This document shows positions 36,766-41,555 of a stretch of DNA of 64,000 nucleotides, in pieces (position 1 is the stretch's first letter; each line of letters begins with the position of its first letter). Location: the NCBI GenBank assembly GCA_030426665.1, contig JAUHYD010000012.1, positions 62,001-126,000 of the forward strand, in the 5' to 3' direction. The stretch is from Bacteroidia bacterium. GTDB lineage: Bacteria; Bacteroidota; Bacteroidia; Chitinophagales; Chitinophagaceae. Below the pieces are notes generated by a model that was not told the DNA's origin, ran no database searches, and saw nothing but the letters and a program-made list of their open reading frames with translations. The translations under genes and the position numbers were made by a program.

Positions 36766-36773
36766 CAAAGGTA
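36766..36773 (-). promoter_or_regulatory. gltA promoter -7 element
   Basis: TACCTTTG on the minus strand matches TAnnTTTG, 44 bases before the gltA ATG. No clear -33 partner. Confidence 0.5.
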
Positions 36774-36904
36774 ATAAAAGACTGCTTACTTAGTGTGAAG
36801 AAAGAATTAAATTGCGCGCACAAGGCAGACTATTTTTTCCTGTGAGATTGACTGCTCAATTTTTACCGATACAAATGATTTCAAAATAAATTTGATCAAC
36901 AGTA

Positions 36905-36934
36905 TTGCGAGAATGAAAATGACGCTTATCTTTG
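36905..36934 (+). promoter_or_regulatory. Promoter of the tRNA / GIY-YIG locus
   Basis: TTG at 36905-36907 and TATCTTTG at 36927-36934, spaced 19 bases, are an excellent match to the Bacteroidetes sigma consensus. The first tRNA-like sequence begins 43 bases after it. Confidence 0.7.
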
Positions 36935-36977
36935 CAGTCCCTTAGGCAATAGGGGAACACAAAAAGTTCTTTAAAAA

Positions 36978-37051
36978 GGGAGCATAGCTCAGCTGGTTCA
37001 GAGCATCCCGATTTATAATCGGGAGGGTCGCAGTTCGAGTTTGAATAGGAA
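36978..37051 (+). pseudogene. Broken tRNA (5' half tRNA-Val-like, hybrid anticodon arm)
   Basis: The first 26 bases are identical to the tRNA-Val that follows (GGGAGCATAGCTCAGCTGGT, then TCAGAGCA). The anticodon arm is replaced by TCCCGA, TTTATAA, TCGGGA, one pair longer than normal. The T-loop TTCGAGT remains, but the T stem does not pair and the 3' acceptor strand is absent, reading GAATAGG where TGCTCCC is needed. It is therefore dead as a tRNA. The CCCGAT/ATCGGG stem is the one present in the downstream tRNA-like elements, suggesting gene conversion. The leader AGTTCTTTAAAAA plus the 5' half repeats 93 bases later. Confidence 0.8.
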
Positions 37052-37070
37052 AATTTAGTTCTTTAAAAAA

Positions 37071-37145
37071 GGGAGCATAGCTCAGCTGGTTCAGAGCACC
37101 TGCCTTACAAGCAGGGGGTCCGCGGTTCGAACCCGTGTGCTCCCA
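37071..37145 (+). tRNA. tRNA-Val (anticodon TAC)
   Basis: A full cloverleaf: acceptor GGGAGCA/TGCTCCC, D arm GCTC/GAGC, anticodon arm CCTGC, CTTACAA, GCAGG (anticodon TAC, reading GUA and other Val codons), T arm CGCGG, TTCGAAC, CCGTG, discriminator A. CCA is not encoded beyond the first CA. It heads the 383-bp repeat array. Confidence 0.95.
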
Positions 37146-37151
37146 CACCCA

Positions 37152-37179
37152 AAGCCCTCGAGAAATCGAGGGCTTTTTT
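37152..37179 (+). terminator. Hairpin/terminator between tRNA-Val and GIY-YIG copy 1
   Basis: AAGCCCTCGA, GAAA, TCGAGGGCTT then TTTTA. A good intrinsic terminator seven bases after the tRNA, directly before the ORF start. The same hairpin precedes copy 2 at 37535-37562. Confidence 0.8.
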
Positions 37180-37434
37180 ATGTCCATGAGTTTCGTAGTA
37201 TACATATTGCACTCGTTATCTACAGATCGGTATTACGTTGGTCAAACAAACGATATTTAAGACAGATTGTTGCGTCATAACGCAGGTAGATGCAAGGCAA
37301 CAAAAGTCGGTCGCCCTTGGGAAGTAGTCTATACAGAGTCTTATCATACTCGAGCAGAAGCTTATAATCGTGAGCTGCAAATCAAATCTTGGAAGAGCCG
37401 AACTGCCATTACAGAATTAATCGAAGGAAAGTAG
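37180..37434 (+). pseudogene. GIY-YIG nuclease copy 1, inactivated by one nonsense codon
   Basis: The 85-codon frame matches the intact copy 383 bases downstream, MSMSFVVYILHSLSTDRYYV onward, but codon 26 is TAA: copy 2 reads ATG GAA where copy 1 reads ATT TAA. The rest of the frame remains open to a TAG at 37432-37434, and the GIY (VYI), YIG (YVG) and catalytic Glu (RAEAYNRELQIK) positions are kept. This indicates recent inactivation. The stop codon lies inside the 5' acceptor strand of tRNA-like element 1. Confidence 0.85.
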
Positions 37435-37528
37435 CATAGCTTGGCTGGTTCCGTGCATCCCGATGCAATCGGGAGGGTCTGCGGTTCGAACCCGCCCCGA
37501 TGAAAAATCGGGACAAGTTGTGCTCCCA
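37430..37528 (+). other. tRNA-Val-like element 1
   Basis: A decayed tRNA copy. The 5' part AGTAGCATAGCTTGGCTGGT matches tRNA-Val GGGAGCATAGCTCAGCTGGT. The D stem is weakened. The anticodon arm is the perfect palindrome TCCCGAT, GCA, ATCGGGA (37458-37474). The T arm GCGGTTCGAACCCGC is intact. A second CCCGAT, GAAAA, ATCGGG hairpin (37496-37512) is inserted before the 3' acceptor TGTGCTCCCA. About five of seven acceptor pairs remain. It cannot act as a normal tRNA, since it has no 7-base anticodon loop. Confidence 0.8.
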
Positions 37529-37562
37529 CACTCAAAGCCCTCGAGAAATCGAGGGCTTTTTT

Positions 37563-37817
37563 ATGTCCATGACTTTCGTAGTATACATATTGCACTCATT
37601 ATCTACGGATCGGTATTACGTTGGTCAGACAAACAATATGGAAGACCGATTGTTGCGTCATAACGCCGGTAGGAGCAAGGCAACAAAAGTCGGTCGTCCG
37701 TGGGAAGTAGTCTATACGGAGTCTTATCAAACCCGAGCGGAAGCGTATAATCGTGAGCTGCAAATCAAATCTTGGAAGAGCCGAAAGGCCATTACAGAAT
37801 TACTCGAAGGAAAGTAG
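37563..37817 (+). CDS. GIY-YIG single-domain nuclease (copy 2, intact)
   Basis: An 84-residue protein comprising only a GIY-YIG domain of the UPF0213/COG2827 type. The GIY and YIG motifs appear as VYI (residues 6-8) and YVG (18-20), with Arg in MEDRLLRHN and the metal-binding Glu in RAEAYNRELQIK. Such domains cut DNA in homing endonucleases, UvrC and Slx1. The ATG at 37563 matches the copy-1 start and family length; the frame is also open 21 codons upstream, across the preceding tRNA-like 3' end and hairpin, but that is unlikely to be coding. The TAG stop falls within the pseudo-acceptor stem of tRNA-like element 2. Confidence 0.88.
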   Translation: MSMTFVVYILHSLSTDRYYVGQTNNMEDRLLRHNAGRSKATKVGRPWEVVYTESYQTRAEAYNRELQIKSWKSRKAITELLEGK

Positions 37818-37911
37818 CATAGCTTGGCTGATTCAGTGCATCCCGATGCAATCGGGAGGGTCCGCGGTTCGAACCCGCCCCGATGAAAAATCGGGACAAG
37901 ATGTGCTCCCA
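37813..37911 (+). other. tRNA-Val-like element 2
   Basis: Same structure as element 1: AGTAGCATAGC start, CCCGATGCAATCGGG palindrome in place of an anticodon arm, intact GCGGTTCGAACCCGC T arm, inserted CCCGAT/ATCGGG hairpin, and ATGTGCTCCCA end. A few bases differ (CTGATTCAGTGC versus CTGGTTCCGTGC), the second being slightly nearer to the true D loop. Confidence 0.8.
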
Positions 37912-37955
37912 AAGCCCTCTGGAAATCCGGGTGAATTTATGTTCATGAAGTGAGT
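37912..37955 (+). pseudogene. Decayed stub of a third GIY-YIG unit
   Basis: AAGCCCTCTGGAAATCCGGG followed by TGAATTTATGTTCATGAAG is a mutated copy of the AAGCCCTCGAGAAATCGAGGGC hairpin and the ATGTCCATGA ORF start of the other units. The frame stops at once (MFMK stop), and similarity is lost after about 45 bases. Confidence 0.6.
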
Positions 37956-38091
37956 CAATATGTTATCCTGTTTTTTTAGCCCTAGCTTTCTTAGTTAAAA
38001 TTAATCTTATCTCGAGTATTACTGTTTGAATGCACTTCGTCGCTATAGGTATACACGAAACAACTTACCTTAGCAGTAAAATATATGCTCC

Positions 38092-38892
38092 ATGAAAATG
38101 ATGCTAAAACAAATAGTTGTGTTGAGTTTATTCCTCGGGATCTTTGTCAACATTGCGTTTGCGAAGGGAGACATTAGAAAGGAAGAAGTTTCGTACAGCG
38201 ACAACGGTGTGACGCTGAAAGGTATGGTGGTATATGATGCAGACATAGAAGGTGAACGACCTGCAATTGTTGTAGTGCCGGAGTGGTGGGGTAATAATGA
38301 ATATGCCAGAATGCGTGCGACAATGTTGGCGGAGCTCGGTTATATCGCTATAGCTGCGGATATGTACGGCGATGGTAAAATTGCGAATGACCCAAAGGAA
38401 GCAATGGCGTATTCGGATCCATTTTACAAAGACCCTTCTCTGGGTAAGAGTCGCATAGAAGCTGCTATCCGTAAGGTTTTGGAATATCCCGAGGCAGACC
38501 CGGATAATGTTGCTGCGATAGGTTACTGCTTCGGTGGTAGTATGGTGCTTAATGCAGCCAAAATGGGAACACCTTTAAAGGGTGTTGTCAGTTTTCATGG
38601 AGGGCTGAAAATAGCACCAGCTGCGAAGGGTAGCGTAACAGGTAAAATATTAGTTTGCCATGGTGCGGCAGATAAGTTTGTATCTGAAGAGGATGTAAAG
38701 GAATTTAGAGGAAACCTTGACGAGGCCGGAGTGGATTACAAGTTTATTGTCTATCCGAATGCGACACATGCATTCACCAACCCAGACGCTACAGCGAGCG
38801 GTAAGAAGTTTAAGTTACCAATAGAGTACAATGCTGCTGCCGACAAGAAATCGTGGGCTGATATGAAGTCTTTTTTTGAGGGTTTGTTTTAG
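38092..38892 (+). CDS. Dienelactone hydrolase-family protein, secreted
   Basis: An alpha/beta hydrolase of 266 residues with a signal peptide (1-24, ending AFA). The dienelactone hydrolase triad is visible: nucleophilic Cys in IGYCFGGSMVLNAA, Asp in HGAADKFVSEEDV and His in PNATHAFTNPDA. The early strand PAIVVVPEWWGNNEYARMRA carries the conserved Glu-Trp-Trp-Gly. Classical members open dienelactones in chlorocatechol degradation, but secreted ones in Bacteroidota have unknown natural substrates; a general ester or lactone hydrolase is the safe call. Its promoter is not obvious in the 135 bases after the tRNA array. Confidence 0.9.
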   Translation: MKMMLKQIVVLSLFLGIFVNIAFAKGDIRKEEVSYSDNGVTLKGMVVYDADIEGERPAIVVVPEWWGNNEYARMRATMLAELGYIAIAADMYGDGKIANDPKEAMAYSDPFYKDPSLGKSRIEAAIRKVLEYPEADPDNVAAIGYCFGGSMVLNAAKMGTPLKGVVSFHGGLKIAPAAKGSVTGKILVCHGAADKFVSEEDVKEFRGNLDEAGVDYKFIVYPNATHAFTNPDATASGKKFKLPIEYNAAADKKSWADMKSFFEGLF

Positions 38893-38924
38893 AATATGCG
38901 AAAATTGTCGTTAGATTATTCTGG

Positions 38925-39893
38925 TCAGTATCTTTTGTTTATACTCATGATGCGTTGTTTGAAAGTCCAGGTGTGAATGGTAGAGTCATCAACTTTCTTT
39001 TCTAGTATTAGAGTGCTGTCTGCAAGTAATTGGTAGTGGAATTTGCCTGAGAGGTAGTAATACCCCGGACCTCTTGATATGCTTATTCTGTTTCGTTTAT
39101 CAGATATCTGCAGACTGTGATTTTGTTCGTTGACAGCGTATATTTTATAGCCGTCCCAGTTGTTTGCACGGTCATTTATTTCGCTGTATTCCTCCCAGGA
39201 TCCGAAGTATGATTTCAGTAAGTGGTGGGGTAGTGTGCTGTCATTTAGCTGCTCTGAGATAAGCGTAAATTCCTTTGGGTAGCCATGAAACCAATCCCCT
39301 GTGAGGACGTTCTGGCCACTCTTTCCGTAGTCGGCGCGAAGCTTTTTTGTGACGGGATACCCAATAAGAATAACTGCAACTATAATTTCGGGTATTATGA
39401 ATTTATGCTTTTGAGGCAAGTGAAATAATGTATGTATTATCTGTAGTGCTTTCTCACGGTCAAACATAATAATGATGAGGTTGAGCACCAGCAAGACAAC
39501 CGACAGTATTTTTGTGTCTTGCCAGAGGTGCAACCCGAAATTTGTCAGGCATACGCCTACTGTCATGGGTAGTAGCATGATCGCCCCGAAAAGCGCTGTA
39601 CGCCTGAATAATAGAAGGCATGCAGGTATGAATTCGAACAGGCCGAGTAGAACCTGAAACCAGAGAGAATGTCCAAGGAATGCCCACGTGAGCTGTACGC
39701 CTGTGAGGTATTCAAGTGGTTGCTGGTATGCTGAAGTTGGGCCGGCAATAGCATTAAACTGCATGCCCGTAATTTTCATCGTTCCGAAGGAAACCATCAT
39801 TGCTCCTAAAAAGTACCTGGCAACGGTATGGTATAGCTGCGGTTTCCTGAATACAGAAATAGCACTTCGTAAAATTGATTTTGAATGGGACAT
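38925..39893 (-). CDS. DoxX-like multi-pass membrane protein
   Basis: A 322-residue membrane protein if the ATG complementary to 39891-39893 is used (MSHSKSILRSAISVF). A longer frame extends 67 codons upstream but overlaps the divergent Crp/Fnr gene. The N-terminal half has about four helices, with ARYFLGAMMVSFGTMKITGMQF and a loop typical of DoxX-like proteins. Later helices include FIIPEIIVAVILIGYPVTKKL. A soluble C-terminal domain (about 190-322, SYFGSWEEYSEINDRANNWDGYKIYAV) is beta-rich. Function unknown; the divergent Crp/Fnr gene suggests shared control. Confidence 0.72.
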   Translation of the reverse strand: MSHSKSILRSAISVFRKPQLYHTVARYFLGAMMVSFGTMKITGMQFNAIAGPTSAYQQPLEYLTGVQLTWAFLGHSLWFQVLLGLFEFIPACLLLFRRTALFGAIMLLPMTVGVCLTNFGLHLWQDTKILSVVLLVLNLIIIMFDREKALQIIHTLFHLPQKHKFIIPEIIVAVILIGYPVTKKLRADYGKSGQNVLTGDWFHGYPKEFTLISEQLNDSTLPHHLLKSYFGSWEEYSEINDRANNWDGYKIYAVNEQNHSLQISDKRNRISISRGPGYYYLSGKFHYQLLADSTLILEKKVDDSTIHTWTFKQRIMSINKRY

Positions 39894-39984
39894 TTTTGAA
39901 GCCTGTACAAAGCAAATTAGCAATAAATCGATTAATAGTGGAAGATGTGCGCCTATTCCGGCGCGAATATTATCTTTATGGGTT

Positions 39985-40575
39985 ATGACGCATGAAATGG
40001 GACTATTGTTTGAGTTCTTAAATGGGTTCCCGGAATTAAAAGGTGAACCGTTAGACGAGCTTGCTGCATGTATTCCTGTGAAGCAATTCCCCAAAGGATA
40101 TATGCTGCAGCGAGAGGGTGTTGTGCCAAGAGCTTGCTATTTTGTGCTGGAGGGGCTTGTAAGAGAATATCGCATAGCAGACGGAAAGGAGTACACGATA
40201 GAGTTTTATGATGAACAATACGGTGCTATTTCGTCCCGACACTTTGTGGAGCAAACGCCTGTTGACAGTTTTGTTGAATGTCTTGAAGATTCGGTATTAA
40301 TTGTTGGCTCGAATGATATGAGCGTCGAAAATTTTGAGCGGTTTCCCGTTCTGAAGTCGATAACAGCGTCGATGGTACAAGCTGACCTTAATGAACGTAG
40401 AGAACGGTTTTCAGACTTTATTATATCCAATCCGCAAAAGCGATATGAAGATTTACTGGCGAAACGTCCTGAGCTGTTGCAACGGGCTTCGCTTAATCAG
40501 ATGGCCAGCTATCTAGGTTTTACACCTGAGACCCTAAGCAGGATTCGGAACAGGGTAAGCAGGAGTGCCCGATAG
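39985..40575 (+). CDS. Crp/Fnr-family transcriptional regulator
   Basis: A 196-residue regulator starting MTHEMGLLFEFLNGF. The cNMP-binding-like jelly roll (about 20-120) contains FPKGYMLQREGVVPRACYFVLEGLV. The C-terminal winged helix (about 160-192) contains NQMASYLGFTPETLSRIRNR. The frame is open upstream to 39688, but that part is the antisense of the DoxX-like gene and reads unlike a protein domain. A TATCTTTA sequence sits 6 bases before the ATG. The phosphate-binding cassette of CRP is not recognisable, so the ligand is unknown. It is divergent from the DoxX-like gene, with 91 bases between starts, and overlaps the DUF4386 gene by 42 bases at the 3' end. Confidence 0.85.
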   Translation: MTHEMGLLFEFLNGFPELKGEPLDELAACIPVKQFPKGYMLQREGVVPRACYFVLEGLVREYRIADGKEYTIEFYDEQYGAISSRHFVEQTPVDSFVECLEDSVLIVGSNDMSVENFERFPVLKSITASMVQADLNERRERFSDFIISNPQKRYEDLLAKRPELLQRASLNQMASYLGFTPETLSRIRNRVSRSAR

Positions 40576-41247
40576 CTTTTTGGGAGCAACGGTCATGTAC
40601 AATGCTAGCCCCAGTTCTCCCAGTATCATCGGCACAATTAGTATCGGTTCTATGGTTTGCTTAATTTGTGAAAAGTCGGCAATGAGCAGTTGTCCGCCGT
40701 CGAGTAGTATGTAGCCAATGCCGCCAAGTACCAACGACCAACGTATAGCTAGTTGAACTTTTGTGGCAGAAGGGGTAAGCATTGCTAACCCGATAAGGTG
40801 GAGTCCGAAAATCACCAGTCCTGCGTACCATAGTGACTGAAAGCCATATACCGACTGCATAATTGTCGAAACGGAATCTGCAGTATCGGCAGGCATATTC
40901 CAGATTCTAAACAGTTTCATGATGCCGAACAAGAGGAATGCTGAGTACACGAGGCGTAGCAGCGAAGTTATCCGTCCTGTAAACGGGTGCTTGTGGCGAA
41001 ATACTTCGAAAAAACACACTGTTGCAATAAGGTCGCAGAGGAGAATTAATACCCAGCTGACTGTAGCAATACGGTAGCTTGAAATGTTTTGCTGATAGTA
41101 TTGCTGTAATGGCTCGCCTTTCAGTTTCAAAGCTTCTTCGAAGAATAGTCCCATAGACACGGCAGCAAGCACGGCCATGATAAGGATGGAGATTCCCGCA
41201 ACACGTAGTGTTTTGTGGGGTAGGCAATTTGAATATTGTTTGGACAT
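40534..41247 (-). CDS. DUF4386-domain membrane protein
   Basis: A 237-residue integral membrane protein with about six helices, starting LRVAGISILIMAVLAAVSMGLFF. Family-like features include the LVYSAFLLFGIMKLF helix followed by an extracytoplasmic loop and FQSLWYAGLVIFGLHLIGLAMLT, where the Phe/Gly/Leu/His pattern is typical of DUF4386. The function of this family is unknown. Its 3' end overlaps the Crp/Fnr coding sequence by 42 bases in opposite orientation. Upstream, between 41248 and 41555, lies a 20-bp perfect palindrome that could be its operator. Confidence 0.82.
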   Translation of the reverse strand: MSKQYSNCLPHKTLRVAGISILIMAVLAAVSMGLFFEEALKLKGEPLQQYYQQNISSYRIATVSWVLILLCDLIATVCFFEVFRHKHPFTGRITSLLRLVYSAFLLFGIMKLFRIWNMPADTADSVSTIMQSVYGFQSLWYAGLVIFGLHLIGLAMLTPSATKVQLAIRWSLVLGGIGYILLDGGQLLIADFSQIKQTIEPILIVPMILGELGLALYMTVAPKKLSGTPAYPVPNPA

Positions 41248-41555
41248 AACCTGTTTGTTTTATGACAGCAAAAGTCTGAAAGTGTTTTGTATCGATTCTT
41301 GACTTAAGTCAAGAAGTTTGGTCCGAGCAATAGCTGTGTTGTTTTTTCGTATAGTTGTTTATGATAAGTATGTTAAAGTGAATGTCCTGCATATAGCTTA
41401 ACCTTTTGAAAAGTTGTTAATGTTAAAGATATGGATGGTTTTTGTTCACTATTCGTTGGCAATTTTAGTACATTTATCTGCGTAGGTCTGGTCGAAGAGA
41501 GGAGGTGGACTGTTGCATATTATTGCGAATCGTCATTGACTACTATTGGAATATT
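41248..41555. other. Intergenic region between divergent DUF4386 and cytoplasmic cyclase genes
   Basis: About 308 bases with a perfect palindrome at 41296-41315 and a TACATTTA -7-like sequence at 41469-41476 oriented toward the cyclase. No other structure is seen. Confidence 0.6.
41296..41315. promoter_or_regulatory. Perfect 20-bp palindrome, candidate operator
   Basis: TTCTTGACTTAAGTCAAGAA is fully self-complementary with no spacer, 48 bases upstream of the DUF4386 start. The TTGAC/GTCAA half-sites suit a dimeric HTH protein. Lack of a loop and T-run argues against a terminator. The regulator is unknown; the nearby Crp/Fnr protein is one candidate. Confidence 0.5.

Larger units (their letters stand above)
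37146..37528 (+). repeat. 383-bp tandem unit 1 (hairpin, GIY-YIG ORF, tRNA-like element)
   Basis: The unit runs from just after the TGCTCCCA of the real tRNA-Val to the end of the TGCTCCCA of tRNA-like element 1. Hairpin, ORF start, tRNA-like start and terminal TGCTCCCA all recur exactly 383 bases later. The ORFs of the two units differ at about 21 of 255 positions counted by eye. Confidence 0.9.
37529..37911 (+). repeat. 383-bp tandem unit 2 (hairpin, GIY-YIG ORF, tRNA-like element)
   Basis: Second unit with the same 383-bp length and order as unit 1, starting after TGCTCCCA at 37528 and ending with TGCTCCCA at 37911. It is followed by a degenerate start of a third unit. Confidence 0.9.

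Noticed and set aside
36978..37051. A functional tRNA-Ile (anticodon TAT)
   Set aside because: The 7-base loop TTTATAA would give TAT, but the anticodon stem is one pair too long, the T stem does not pair, and the 3' acceptor strand is missing.
37500..37562. N-terminal 21-residue extension of GIY-YIG copy 2
   Set aside because: The frame is open, but it crosses the tRNA-like 3' end and a terminator hairpin, and copy 1 and family length support the ATG at 37563.
37362..37595. Minus-strand frames across the tRNA-like elements (for example VPIFHRGGFEP)
   Set aside because: These are the commonly mis-annotated antisense readings of tRNA T arms and have no independent support.
39688..39984. A longer Crp/Fnr protein starting at 39688
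   Set aside because: The first 99 codons are antisense to the DoxX-like gene and read as no known domain; the ATG at 39985 gives normal family length.
39894..40094. A 67-residue N-terminal extension of the DoxX-like protein
   Set aside because: It overlaps the divergent Crp/Fnr gene and shows no signal peptide or conserved sequence.
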